Assembly: GCF_011045015.1 (NCBI RefSeq)
Contig: NZ_JAAKZY010000011.1
Location: forward strand, 1-64,000
DNA from: Streptomyces scabichelini
Lineage (GTDB): Bacteria > Actinomycetota > Actinomycetes > Streptomycetales > Streptomycetaceae
Length of the DNA stretch: 64,000 nucleotides
Direction of reading: 5' to 3'
Shown: one piece after another, positions 8,318-16,258 of the stretch
Layout: the number at the start of each line of letters is the position of its first letter
Numbering within the stretch: the stretch's first letter is position 1
Translations under genes and position numbers: made by a program
Notes under the pieces: model-generated
Seen by the model: only the letters and a program-made list of their open reading frames with translations
What the model was told of the DNA's origin: nothing
Database searches by the model: none

Positions 8318-9982
8318 ATGACACCGACAGGCCGTCAGAAACCGCTGTTCCCACGCACGCCTTCCGGACATGACCCCGAACTGCGTGGCGCCGCCCGGCA
8401 CTTCGGGCGGCGCCGTTTTCTCACCGTCACCGCCGCGGCCGCCGCCCTCGCCTTCGCCACCGACCTGCCGGCCGCGGGCGCGGCAAGCGCCGCCGAGCTC
8501 GACGCGGCGAGGATCTCCGACGATCCCTTCACGCTCGGCGTCGCCTCCGGAGACCCGCTGCCCGACTCCGTGCTGCTGTGGACCCGGCTCGCCCCCGCCC
8601 CGTACCAGCCGGACGGCGGACTGGCCCAGCAACGTGTCACCGTCCAGTGGGAGGTGGCCACAGACGAGTACTTCATCCTGGTCGTCCGGCGCGGCACCGC
8701 CCAGGCCCACCCCGAGTACAACCACACGGTGCACGTCGACGTCGGCGGTCTCTCCCCGGGCCGGGAGTACTACTACCGGTTCAGGACCGGCTCCTGGATC
8801 AGCGAGACGGGCCGTACCCGCACCGCGCCCGCCACGACTGCCGCCGCCTCGGCGCTCACCTTCGCCGCCGTCTCCTGCCAGGCGTACCACGACGGCTACT
8901 TCACGGCGCACCGGCATCTCTCCGAGGACGACGTCGACATGGTCTTCCATCTCGGCGACTATCTGTACGAGTACGCCGTCAACTCCGCGGGCGGCGCCCG
9001 CAATTACACCGACCGGAAGCTGCCCGACCTGTTCAACCGCGAGGCCAGGACCCTGGAGGAGTACCGGCTGCGGTACGCGCTCTACAAGAGCGATCCGGAC
9101 CTGCGGGCGGTCCATGCGGCGCATCCCTTCGTCGTCACCTGGGACGACCACGAGACCGAGAACAACTACGCGGCCCTCATCGACGAGGAAGGCGATCCGC
9201 CGGAGGAGTTCCTGCTGCGGCGCGCCGCCGCCTACCGGGCGTACTGGGAGAACCAGCCGCTGCGCAGCGCCCAGCTTCCACAGGGGCCGGACCTCCAGCT
9301 CTATCGCCGGCTCCAGTGGGGCAGGCTCGCCCAGTTCGACGTCCTCGACACCCGGCAGTACCGCTCCGACCAGGCGTACGGCGACACGCAGCACGTTCCG
9401 GGCCCCGAGTCGGACGACCCGGCGCGCACCATCACCGGGGCGGCGCAGGAACGCTGGCTGATCGACGGCTGGCGGGCCTCGAAAGCCCTGTGGAACGTGA
9501 TGCCGCAGCAGGTGTGCTTCTCCCAGCGCAAACTCGATCTGAACCCGAAGGCGATGATGTCGATGGACGCCTGGGACGGCTACCGCGCATCTCGCAACCG
9601 GGTGCTGGCCGGGGCGAAGTCGGCCGGGATCCAGAACCTGATGGTCCTCACGGGTGACGCCCACGTGGGCTACGCCTTCGACATCAAGGACGCCTTCGAC
9701 GACCCGGCCTCCAGGACCCTGGGCACGGAGATCGTCACCACTTCCGTCGCCAGTGGCAAGGACGGCGTGCAAAGGCCCGCCACCTGGGACACGTACACCA
9801 GGGCCAACCCGCATCTGAAGTTCTACGACGGGCGGCGCGGCTATGTGCGGGTCGAGCTGGGGCGTGAGTCCGCCCGGGCCGACTTCCGGACCGTGTCCGC
9901 CGTGACGAAGCCGGGCGCACCCATCACGACGGCGGCGTCCTTCGTGACCGAGGCGGGCAATCCGGGCCTCAAGCCCGCGTGA
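8318..9982 (+). CDS. phoD: Secreted alkaline phosphatase/phosphodiesterase, PhoD family
   Basis: A 554-residue secreted metallophosphatase that releases phosphate from mono- and diesters. The ATG at 8318 is chosen because GAGGGGAGG precedes it and because it places the Tat signal (R-R-R-F-L-T-V-T-A) at residues about 29-37. After the signal comes the PhoD N-terminal domain (F-T-L-G-V-A-S-G-D-P-L-P-D-S-V-L-L-W-T-R-L). The metal-binding catalytic domain follows with S-C-Q, F-H-L-G-D-Y-L-Y-E-Y, W-D-D-H-E-T-E-N-N-Y and L-T-G-D-A-H-V-G-Y. These ligands for Fe/Ca are all present. The protein is of normal family length. It stands alone; regulation by PhoP would be expected, but no PHO box is obvious. 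Confidence 0.92.
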   Translation: MTPTGRQKPLFPRTPSGHDPELRGAARHFGRRRFLTVTAAAAALAFATDLPAAGAASAAELDAARISDDPFTLGVASGDPLPDSVLLWTRLAPAPYQPDGGLAQQRVTVQWEVATDEYFILVVRRGTAQAHPEYNHTVHVDVGGLSPGREYYYRFRTGSWISETGRTRTAPATTAAASALTFAAVSCQAYHDGYFTAHRHLSEDDVDMVFHLGDYLYEYAVNSAGGARNYTDRKLPDLFNREARTLEEYRLRYALYKSDPDLRAVHAAHPFVVTWDDHETENNYAALIDEEGDPPEEFLLRRAAAYRAYWENQPLRSAQLPQGPDLQLYRRLQWGRLAQFDVLDTRQYRSDQAYGDTQHVPGPESDDPARTITGAAQERWLIDGWRASKALWNVMPQQVCFSQRKLDLNPKAMMSMDAWDGYRASRNRVLAGAKSAGIQNLMVLTGDAHVGYAFDIKDAFDDPASRTLGTEIVTTSVASGKDGVQRPATWDTYTRANPHLKFYDGRRGYVRVELGRESARADFRTVSAVTKPGAPITTAASFVTEAGNPGLKPA

Positions 9983-10127
9983 AGCCGGCACCGGACCGCC
10001 CGGCACAGGCCCGCCACCACCGTTCCCTGTTCGGCTGAAGAGGCGCGCGTCTGAACATCATTTCATCCGATTTCGGCAACACCTACGGATTCGAGGCCTT
10101 TCACCGTCGAACCCGAGGAGACATCTG

Positions 10128-11498
10128 ATGGTCCACAGACCCGCCGGAGCAGGCTGTGCCGCCCTCACCGTGCTCGGTGCGCTCGTGCTGACAGGGCCGC
10201 CCGCGGCCGTGGCGGCCGAGCCCCCCGTACCGACCACCGCTACGTCCGCCGCCGAGACCCTCGGCGCCCACAAGCCGTCGGCCGAAGTACTGCGCGCGCT
10301 GCGGCGCGATCTGGGTCTGACCGCCACGCAGGCCAGGACGCGGCTGGTGAACGAGGCGGAGGCCGGCACGCGCGCCGGCCGTCTGCAGAACACTCTGGGC
10401 AACGACTTCGCGGGCGCCTGGGTGGACGGCACGACCTCCGCCGACCTCACGGTCGCCACCACCGACATCGCGGACGTCCCCGTCATCGAGGCCGGTGGAG
10501 CGAACGCCGCGGTCGCCAAGGTCGGGCTCGACGAACTCAAGGCCGCCAAGGTGAAGCTGGACACTGCCGCGACCCGTACCGGGAACCTCGACGCCCCGGT
10601 CCGGTACGTCGACGTCCGGGCCAACCAGGTGACGGTTCAGGCGACCAGCCGAACCGCCGCGAACGCGCTCGTCGCGGCTGCCGGGATCGACCGAGAGCTC
10701 GTAGGCGTCAGGGTGTCGGCGAATCGGCCGCGCGCGCTGTACGACATCCGGGGCGGAGACGCCTACTACGTCGAGGACAAGATCCGCTGCTCCGTCGGGT
10801 TCTCCGTCACCATGGACGACCAGCAGGGTTTCGCCACCGCGGGCCACTGCGGGAAGCCGGGCGCCAAGACCACCGGCTACAACAAGGTCGCCCAGGGAAG
10901 CTTCAAGGCTTCCACGTTCCCGGGCCGTGACATGGCGTGGGTGAGCGCCAACAACGACTGGACCGCAACTCCGCGGGTCAAGGCGGAGGACGAACAGAGT
11001 GTCCAGGTCGCCGGGTCGGTGCAGGCCCTGGTGGGTGCCGCGATCTGCCGGTCCGGCTCCACCAGCGGCTGGCACTGCGGAAGGATCGAGCAGCACGACA
11101 CCAGCGTCAGCTACTCCGAGGGCACCGTCGACGGCGTGACCGAGACGACGGTGTGCGCCGAGCCGGGCGACTCCGGCGGCTCCTACGTCTCGGGCACCCA
11201 GGCCCAGGGCATCCTCTCCGGCGGCTCCGGGGACTGCAGGAGCGGCGGGACGACCTTCTACCAGCCGATCAACCCGCTGCTCAGCACGTACGGGCTCCTC
11301 CTCACGACGAGCAAGGGCGATACGGGTGCGCCCGGCGGCGTCCCGGACGGGCAGGCGGGTTCCTGGGCGCCGGGCCTGGTCTACGGGGTCGGAACGCGAG
11401 TGACCTACGGCGGCGTCAGCTTCGAGTGCCTCCAGGCACATCAGGCGCAGACGGTGTGGCAGCCCGCCGGTACTCCGGCTCTGTGGCAGCGCCTCTGA
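10128..11498 (+). CDS. Secreted S1 serine protease, streptogrisin C type, with chitin-binding domain
   Basis: A 456-residue preproprotein. Residues 1-29 are a Sec signal peptide. A long pro-region of the alpha-lytic type (about 35-205; L-R-R-D-L-G-L-T-A-T-Q-A-R-T-R-L) assists folding and is then cut off. The mature chymotrypsin-fold protease has His in A-T-A-G-H-C-G, Asp in G-R-D-M-A-W-V and Ser in C-A-E-P-G-D-S-G-G-S-Y, plus paired cysteines. After a short Gly/Pro linker a C-terminal carbohydrate-binding module of the ChiC/CBM5-12 type follows (W-A-P-G-L-V-Y-G-V-G-T-R-V-T-Y-G-G). That module suggests the enzyme acts on or near chitin. It ends just before a strong bidirectional terminator. 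A second, shorter paralogue lies at 51.4 kb. Confidence 0.92.
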   Translation: MVHRPAGAGCAALTVLGALVLTGPPAAVAAEPPVPTTATSAAETLGAHKPSAEVLRALRRDLGLTATQARTRLVNEAEAGTRAGRLQNTLGNDFAGAWVDGTTSADLTVATTDIADVPVIEAGGANAAVAKVGLDELKAAKVKLDTAATRTGNLDAPVRYVDVRANQVTVQATSRTAANALVAAAGIDRELVGVRVSANRPRALYDIRGGDAYYVEDKIRCSVGFSVTMDDQQGFATAGHCGKPGAKTTGYNKVAQGSFKASTFPGRDMAWVSANNDWTATPRVKAEDEQSVQVAGSVQALVGAAICRSGSTSGWHCGRIEQHDTSVSYSEGTVDGVTETTVCAEPGDSGGSYVSGTQAQGILSGGSGDCRSGGTTFYQPINPLLSTYGLLLTTSKGDTGAPGGVPDGQAGSWAPGLVYGVGTRVTYGGVSFECLQAHQAQTVWQPAGTPALWQRL

Positions 11499-11513
11499 AG
11501 GCCGATGAGTAGA

Positions 11514-11550
11514 CGCGGCGCGAGGTTCCGGTCCCGGGCCTCGCGCCGCG
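11514..11550. terminator. Bidirectional terminator hairpin
   Basis: A perfect 12-bp inverted repeat (CGCGGCGCGAGG / CCTCGCGCCGCG) with a 13-nt loop sits between the convergent S1 protease and serine-hydrolase genes, which end at 11498 and 11567. Confidence 0.75.
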
Positions 11551-11566
11551 CTTCACCACCGGGCCG

Positions 11567-12655
11567 TCACGCCTCCGCGAGCAGCGTGTACGCGGTTGTC
11601 GTGAACGCGTCGCGGGCGCGGTAACGGCGGGTGCACACGGCGGCCAGTGCCGTGCCGGTTTCGGGTCTGAAGCCGAGGAAGGCCTGCTGGCCGAGGGTCG
11701 CTCCGCAGTGGAAGTACATCGGCCCGTTCTCGGTGGGGTGCTGGAACCAGGCCACCGTGTGCGCATGCCGGTGCCCGAGACCGCGCCGGAGCACCGGTCG
11801 GCGTACCGCCCGGAGCGCGTCCGCCAGGGGTGAGTCCGCCGGCTCCAGATGTGCCTCAAGGAGAGTGAGCAGGTCGCGTGGGGTGGACCTGATGGCGCCT
11901 GCCGCCTGGAAGCCGCCGACGGTCAGCGGCGGTGTGGGCGTGCGACCGTCCTTGCTGTGCCCGGTGGCGTCGGTGTCCGGACCACCGAAATGCGGGCTGG
12001 TGCCGAACAGCCGGAGCGGGCGCAGGACATGACGGGTGAGCAGTTCGTCCCACGGTGTCGCGGTGGCCGTCGTGAGGGTGTGGCCGAGTACGGCGACGCC
12101 GAAGTTGGAGTAGTGCCAGCGAGTGCCGGGCCGGTGGCGCTGCCGATGGCGCAGGAAGGCCTCGACGACCCTTTGGGCGGGATAGCGGGCGTAGGGGTTG
12201 GTGCGCCAGCCGGGCAGGGCACGGAGGAAGAAGTCGGCGGGCAGCGTGGGCAGTCCGGCGGTGTGGGTGATCAGGTGCGCGAGGGTGACGGGGTGCCGGC
12301 CGACCCGCCGGGCCGGGTCCAGGACCGCGGCGGCCGACTCGCCTCCGGACAGCCGGCCGGTCTGCGTCAGCTGCGCCAGCAGCAGCCCTGCGAAGGTCTT
12401 GGAGGCCGATCCGATCTCGTATCGCAGGTGGTCGCGAGGGATGGGTGGGGGCGGCGCGGTGCCACCGCCGCGTACGGTGCGGCGGCCGTGCCGGGAGAGC
12501 GCGAAGACGACGTCGGGTGCGTCCACCGCGCTGATGGCGGCGTCGAGCCGCTGTCGTACGGCCTCGTCGTCCTGGACGGTGGCCGTCGGCGGAGGCGGGA
12601 GTACTCCGGTGACGTCATGCGGGGCGCCCGGCCAGGGCGCGGGTCGGCCGGTCAT
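11567..12655 (-). CDS. Beta-lactamase-fold serine hydrolase (class C / S12-like), cytoplasmic
   Basis: A 362-residue member of the serine beta-lactamase/DD-peptidase-like family. The S-x-x-K motif is S-A-S-K (in I-G-S-A-S-K-T-F-A-G), the Y-x-N motif is Y-S-N (in W-H-Y-S-N-F-G), and the third motif is H-C-G near the C-terminus (in Y-F-H-C-G-A-T-L-G). No signal peptide is visible, which is unusual for penicillin-binding relatives. It fits an intracellular peptidase, esterase or transacylase, as found in natural-product clusters. It is the last gene of a tightly coupled operon: its ATG overlaps the stop of the preceding gene (ATGA). In this context it could remove a leader or acyl group from a product, but that is a guess. 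Confidence 0.8.
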   Translation of the reverse strand: MTGRPAPWPGAPHDVTGVLPPPPTATVQDDEAVRQRLDAAISAVDAPDVVFALSRHGRRTVRGGGTAPPPPIPRDHLRYEIGSASKTFAGLLLAQLTQTGRLSGGESAAAVLDPARRVGRHPVTLAHLITHTAGLPTLPADFFLRALPGWRTNPYARYPAQRVVEAFLRHRQRHRPGTRWHYSNFGVAVLGHTLTTATATPWDELLTRHVLRPLRLFGTSPHFGGPDTDATGHSKDGRTPTPPLTVGGFQAAGAIRSTPRDLLTLLEAHLEPADSPLADALRAVRRPVLRRGLGHRHAHTVAWFQHPTENGPMYFHCGATLGQQAFLGFRPETGTALAAVCTRRYRARDAFTTTAYTLLAEA

Positions 12656-13572
12656 GCCGGTGTGTGCGCCAGCCCTGTCAGGGCGCGGGACGTTGCCATG
12701 ACGGAGGCGAAGGCGGCGACCAGCGTCGAGTGGTAGACGACGTCGAACACCTCGTCGGGGTCGCCCTTCGGCATCTCGCGCAGGGCGGGCATGGCTCCGT
12801 CGGGCTGCTGAGCCGCCGCGAAGCCTTCCCAGGCCTGCTCGTCCAGGGTGGGGCGGGGCAGACTGGCGTCGACCACGAGCAGTTCGCCGAGCAGGTCCCA
12901 GCGTTCCAGGTCCAGCCAGTCGTCCAGCCAGGCCGGCAGCCAGGTGGCGAGGTAGTCGGCGATGCCGGGCGGCAGACCGTCGGGGTTTTCTCCCCAGTCG
13001 GTGAGGTGGAACACCGTGTGCGTGATGTCGTAGGCGATGTGTCCTTCGACGGTCCAGGGCTCGGGGGTGCGTCCCAGCCATGTGCTGCCGACGACGTCGG
13101 CCTCCGGCGGAAGGGGTGACAGGCCGAAGCGGCGCTGGGACGCGGACAGTGCGAGCCGGCGGACGGGCGTCACCTCGAGGGCCGCGCTGCCGGCCAGCCG
13201 GTGGTTGAGCCGGATGGCCCGCTCCACCTCGGGGTGGTGGTAGCCCAGCTCCTTGAACGGGACGTACACCTCGAAGGGTATGTGCGAAAGGGGTTCCGTC
13301 CGCTGGCCACGCACCAGCATCCGGCCGCCGTCCAGCGTGTGACGCCAGACGTGGTCCATCAACTGGCGTGCCAGCTGGGCCTGTCGCGACCCGGCCACGC
13401 CTTCGCGGAACAGCACCTTGCATATCAGGGCCAGTTCGCCGACCGGCTTGAAACGCTCGAGGAAGCCGATCTCGGGGTCGACGTCCGGCTCCAGGCGGAA
13501 TCCGTCGCGGTGCGCGTACAGCCACTCCATGGCGCCGACACCGACGTGGTGGATGAGGCGGGTGCTGGTCAT
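12652..13572 (-). CDS. DUF6895-like protein, copy 1
   Basis: A 306-residue soluble protein, mostly helical, with no signal peptide. It is a clear paralogue of the next gene upstream. Both share an N-terminal M/A-x-W-x-x-A-H-R-x-G-F segment and a P-L/V-G-E-L-A region followed by cysteines. Both also have W-L-G-x-x-P-E-P-W-T and the invariant T-H-x-V-F-H-L-T-D-W-G block (residues 184-194). They then share L-P-x-W-L-D, L-L-V-V/A-x-A-S-L-P and Y-H-S-T-L near the C-terminus. I recall this type as the DUF6895 family, without known function. The repeated helical layout and the Q-Q-P-D-G-A-M-P turn recall alpha/alpha-toroid proteins such as LanC or terpene cyclases, which is only an inference. It overlaps both neighbours by ATGA. 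Confidence 0.7.
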   Translation of the reverse strand: MTSTRLIHHVGVGAMEWLYAHRDGFRLEPDVDPEIGFLERFKPVGELALICKVLFREGVAGSRQAQLARQLMDHVWRHTLDGGRMLVRGQRTEPLSHIPFEVYVPFKELGYHHPEVERAIRLNHRLAGSAALEVTPVRRLALSASQRRFGLSPLPPEADVVGSTWLGRTPEPWTVEGHIAYDITHTVFHLTDWGENPDGLPPGIADYLATWLPAWLDDWLDLERWDLLGELLVVDASLPRPTLDEQAWEGFAAAQQPDGAMPALREMPKGDPDEVFDVVYHSTLVAAFASVMATSRALTGLAHTPA

Positions 13573-14600
13573 CTCGGCGCTCCTTGTCCGTCCTGCCCTG
13601 GACGTACCGCGGCGTGTGCGACGGGGCGCGGTTCAGCGGCCTTTCCGCCGTCCATGCCGTCCGTGCCGTCTTCCTCTTCGCTGTCCCTGCCTGTCTCGCC
13701 CATACGGTCGACGGCCAGCGCCACGGCGAAGGCCGCCATCAGCGTCGAGTGGTAGCAGGCTCGGAAGGTGTCCTCCGCTTCGACGCCGTCCCGTCCGGGA
13801 CCCGCCTCCGGGATGGCGCCGGTGGCGTCCTGCACTGCCGCGAGCCTCGTCCAGGCTTCCTGGAACACCGAGCGCTCCGGCGGATCCGGCAGGCTGGCCG
13901 CCACCGCCAGCAGCTCGCAGCTCAGGTCCCACTGCCGGCCCTCCAGGCAGGTGTCGAGCCACGGCGGAAGCCAGTGCCGGAGGTAGGCCGCGACGTTCGG
14001 CGGTACGCCGTCCACGGTCCGGCCCCAGTCGGTGAGGTGGAACACCACATGGGTGAGCGTGTAACCGGCGGCCCGTTCGAAGGTCCACGGCTCCGGCAGA
14101 CCGCCCAGCCAGGTGTGCCGCAGAGTCTCCGCCATCTCCCCGTGCTGCGGAATCGCGCTGCGGCGCTCGGAGTTGAGCACGCCGAGCCGCCGGTTGGGCT
14201 GCTGTTCCGTCACCTTCCAGCCACGCGTACGGGCCACCGTCGTGGCGGCCGACTCATAGCCGGCGTGCCGCAGGCCCGCAGAGGCGAACGCCGCGTACAC
14301 CTCCAGTGGGTACGTCGCGAAGGGTTCGAGTCGCTGGAGTTCGAGGAAGAGGGCGCCCTGCTTGGTCTGCTGCCACGCGAACGCCAGGAGGTCGGACGCG
14401 GCCTCGTGCAGCCGGTCGGGCGGGTCGGTGTGCCGGCGGACGCAGACACACACCTGGGCCAGCTCTCCGAGGGGCTTCCAACTGGCGTTGACGTCGCCGC
14501 CCGCATCGAGCGCGGCGTCACCCAGCACGAATCCGCTCCGGTGCGCGGACACCCACGCCAGCGCGGCCTCACCCATCCTCCGGACGTCGGGCGCCGTCAC
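13569..14600 (-). CDS. DUF6895-like protein, copy 2
   Basis: A 343-residue paralogue of copy 1, with the invariant T-H-V-V-F-H-L-T-D-W-G block at residues 183-193. It also keeps W-L-G-G-L-P-E-P-W-T, Q-W-D-L-S-C-E-L-L-A-V-A-A-S-L-P and A-C-Y-H-S-T-L. Compared with copy 1 it carries a charged C-terminal tail of about 35 residues (E-T-G-R-D-S-E-E-E-D-G-T-D-G-M-D). The GTG at 14600 was chosen because its first bases overlap the stop of the upstream gene (GTGA) and because it aligns with the N-terminus of copy 1. Two diverged copies in one operon suggest a heterodimer or two similar steps on one substrate. Confidence 0.7.
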   Translation of the reverse strand: MTAPDVRRMGEAALAWVSAHRSGFVLGDAALDAGGDVNASWKPLGELAQVCVCVRRHTDPPDRLHEAASDLLAFAWQQTKQGALFLELQRLEPFATYPLEVYAAFASAGLRHAGYESAATTVARTRGWKVTEQQPNRRLGVLNSERRSAIPQHGEMAETLRHTWLGGLPEPWTFERAAGYTLTHVVFHLTDWGRTVDGVPPNVAAYLRHWLPPWLDTCLEGRQWDLSCELLAVAASLPDPPERSVFQEAWTRLAAVQDATGAIPEAGPGRDGVEAEDTFRACYHSTLMAAFAVALAVDRMGETGRDSEEEDGTDGMDGGKAAEPRPVAHAAVRPGQDGQGAPR

Positions 14601-15298
14601 ACCGGTGCTCCGGTCCGCATCAGCTGCGCCGCCTGAACGTGCAGCACCACGCGTGGGTCGTCGCCCCCCATCTGCGCCACGAAGTCGAGCCCGGTCTCCA
14701 GGCCGAGCGTCCGAGGCACTCCGTCGAGAAGGGTCAGCCAGCGTCCCGCCGCAGCTGCCTGCAGCCAGTCGCGGCGGCGTACCGCCCGTACGAATCCCCG
14801 GGCGACGTCGACCGGACGGCCCATCGCGACGCGGGCCACCGCACAGTCGTCCGCGGGAAGCGCGAGTGGGGCCAGCACCGCGAGTTGGTGGGTCAGGAAC
14901 TGCCATGTGGCGCTGTCGAGCCAGGCCGCCCCGGGTTCGGCTCCGTCCCCCGGCACTCCGTCGAGGGAGGCGTCCAGCCGCCGTAGCGTACGGGCCATGG
15001 CCCAGTGGCTCCACACCGATGCCGGGGAGGCACCCGTGGGGGGTGGATAGGCCTGTACGGCTTTCCTGAACACGGCGAGATCGTCGGGGTCGGGGGGCAT
15101 GCGGAGCAGAACGCTCGGAAGCAGGGCGTCAGCTCCCAGCACGCGTACGGCGGCGAGAGTGAGATCGCCTGTTCCCTCACGTCCTGCTCCGATGCCGACC
15201 ACTCGAAAGGGATCCCCGCTCCGAAGAGCGGAGACCACCTCCGAAGCGAGGTCCTGCACTGCGCCCGTCAACCGGGCCGAAGTGCCTGACTGCTCCAT
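14597..15298 (-). CDS. Unrecognised 233-aa helical protein in the 62-aa-peptide operon
   Basis: I do not recognise this protein. It has no signal peptide or membrane segment and is rich in Ala, Leu, Arg and Trp. It begins with a helix (A-V-Q-D-L-A-S-E-V-V-S-A-L-R-S-G-D-P-F-R-V-V-G-I-G-A). Further on are W-S-H-W-A-M-A-R-T-L-R-R-L-D, a proline-rich turn, W-Q-F-L-T-H-Q-L-A-V-L-A-P-L and a C-terminal Q-A-A-Q-L-M-R. Its ATG lies 13 bp after the small peptide gene, and its stop overlaps the GTG of DUF6895-like copy 2 (GTGA). Transcriptional and translational coupling make a shared process very likely. Confidence 0.6.
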   Translation of the reverse strand: MEQSGTSARLTGAVQDLASEVVSALRSGDPFRVVGIGAGREGTGDLTLAAVRVLGADALLPSVLLRMPPDPDDLAVFRKAVQAYPPPTGASPASVWSHWAMARTLRRLDASLDGVPGDGAEPGAAWLDSATWQFLTHQLAVLAPLALPADDCAVARVAMGRPVDVARGFVRAVRRRDWLQAAAAGRWLTLLDGVPRTLGLETGLDFVAQMGGDDPRVVLHVQAAQLMRTGAPV

Positions 15299-15311
15299 TC
15301 AGCTACTCCCG

Positions 15312-15500
15312 TCAGCCCTTTTTGGGCCGCGGCGCCGGAGGCGACAGCAGCAGGCCGAATTTCCCTTCGAGCAGCGCGAGCGCCGCGCATTCGCGGCTGT
15401 CGCGGTAGTACCCGTCGGCCTCGAACGGGTCGAGTGCTGCCTCGACGTCAGCGCTCTGGACTTCGGTGAGGTCTTCGATCACGAATTCAGTGGACGACAT
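15312..15500 (-). CDS. 62-aa acidic peptide, candidate RiPP precursor
   Basis: First gene of the operon. The ATG at 15500 is preceded by AAGGGGA about 8 bp upstream. The peptide has an acidic N-terminal half (E-F-V-I-E-D-L-T-E-V-Q-S-A-D-V-E) and one Cys at residue 38 (S-R-E-C-A-A-L-A-L-L). Its C-terminus is hydrophobic and then Pro/Lys-rich (F-G-L-L-L-S-P-P-A-P-R-P-K-K-G). An acidic leader-like part before a different tail, size under 70 residues and first place before unknown enzymes all fit a ribosomally made, modified peptide precursor. It has no Ser/Thr-Cys-rich core, so a classical lanthipeptide is unlikely. It could instead be a small partner protein of the enzymes. Confidence 0.55.
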   Translation of the reverse strand: MSSTEFVIEDLTEVQSADVEAALDPFEADGYYRDSRECAALALLEGKFGLLLSPPAPRPKKG

Positions 15501-15534
15501 ACCATCATCCCCTTTTGAGAGACGTTTGCGGTTC

Positions 15535-15631
15535 CCCCTTCTCAGTTGAACGCGGGCAGAGGCTTTTCGCAAAAGGAGAAGGGGCGGCCCAACTCAATAC
15601 GGGATTCAATTTCCTGGCGGTCAATTATTGA
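15535..15631 (-). promoter_or_regulatory. Probable promoter/operator region of the 62-aa-peptide operon
   Basis: Reading the minus strand, TTGACC (plus 15619-15624) is followed 19 bp later by TATTGA (plus 15594-15599), a weak sigma-70-like pair. The palindrome TCAAT-T-ATTGA (15621-15631) overlaps the -35 element. CCCCTTCTC (15535-15543) and GAGAAGGGG (15576-15584) form a further inverted repeat, with TTTTCGCAAAA between them. The region is more AT-rich than its surroundings. Confidence 0.4.
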
Positions 15632-15715
15632 ACGAGACCGGCAGTTGGAGGAAACGACCGCACCGGGTGGCTCAACTCGCCCTGTGCTACTTGAAGCAGA
15701 CAGCCCGTCACGGCG

Positions 15716-16093
15716 TCAGCCCTGCCGGGACCCACGAGCGACGCCCCGCGCCCACAGCACGAGAGGGATCTGCAGAGGCAGACGGCCGAACGCCGCGGCC
15801 TTGAGGGCGGTGGGGCGTCGCCGCCAGTCGACCGCCATCTGCACGTTGGCCGGGAACACCCCGACGAAGAAGGCGGCCGTGGCGTGGGCCGCGGCGCGTC
15901 GTGTGCGGGGATGGGCGATTCCGGCCGCCAGGGCCAGCTCGGCGGCGCCGCTGACGTAGGTCCACGTCCGGGGAGACCCCGGCAGGCTGCGCGGAATGGT
16001 CGCGTCGTACGGCTTCGGAGCGACGAAATGCGTCACGCCCGCGGTGGCGAGGAGACCGGCGAGCATGAGCGGGGAGCGTCGGGAAGGGGCCAT
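15716..16093 (-). CDS. DoxX-family small membrane protein
   Basis: A 125-residue protein with four hydrophobic segments, matching the DoxX/DoxD-like family. It has an N-terminal G-L-L-A-T-A-G-V-T-H-F-V-A-P-K-P-Y, then a W-T-Y-V-S-G-A-A-E-L-A-L-A-A-G-I segment and a C-terminal P-L-Q-I-P-L-V-L-W-A. The start at 16093 follows GGAGGCAC. Members of this family occur in redox or thiosulfate-linked membrane complexes, but many, like this one, have no known role. No gene on the same strand is close enough for an operon. Confidence 0.75.
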   Translation of the reverse strand: MAPSRRSPLMLAGLLATAGVTHFVAPKPYDATIPRSLPGSPRTWTYVSGAAELALAAGIAHPRTRRAAAHATAAFFVGVFPANVQMAVDWRRRPTALKAAAFGRLPLQIPLVLWARGVARGSRQG

Positions 16094-16203
16094 CGTGCCT
16101 CCGTAGTCGTGGATACGGCGCAACGTTACTGGACAGTAAGCACGCCTGTACGGCGCCTACGTCCTCAAGCCCGCTGTTCCGTCAGGGGGTTGACTCCCGA
16201 CAC

Positions 16204-16240
16204 TGCGCCTCCACCGACCCGACGTGCCGGCGGAGGCGCA
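16204..16240 (-). terminator. Hairpin downstream of the cyclophilin gene
   Basis: TGCGCCTCC and GGAGGCGCA (9 bp, extended by a further CCG/CGG pairing) form a stem 19 bp beyond the cyclophilin stop. Probable terminator. Confidence 0.6.
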
Positions 16241-16258
16241 TGCTGCGGCATCCGTCGG

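Noticed and set aside
8189..10006. 605-codon open frame antisense to phoD
   Set aside because: Composition and position show a shadow of phoD, whose motifs and Tat signal are clear on the other strand.
10101..11441. 446-codon frame antisense to the S1 protease
   Set aside because: Shadow frame without recognisable domains; the plus strand has a full catalytic triad and signal peptide.
15312..15500. Classical lanthipeptide or lasso-peptide precursor
   Set aside because: One Cys, no Ser/Thr-rich core, and no LanM/LanB/LanKC, asparagine-synthetase or transglutaminase-like partner nearby.
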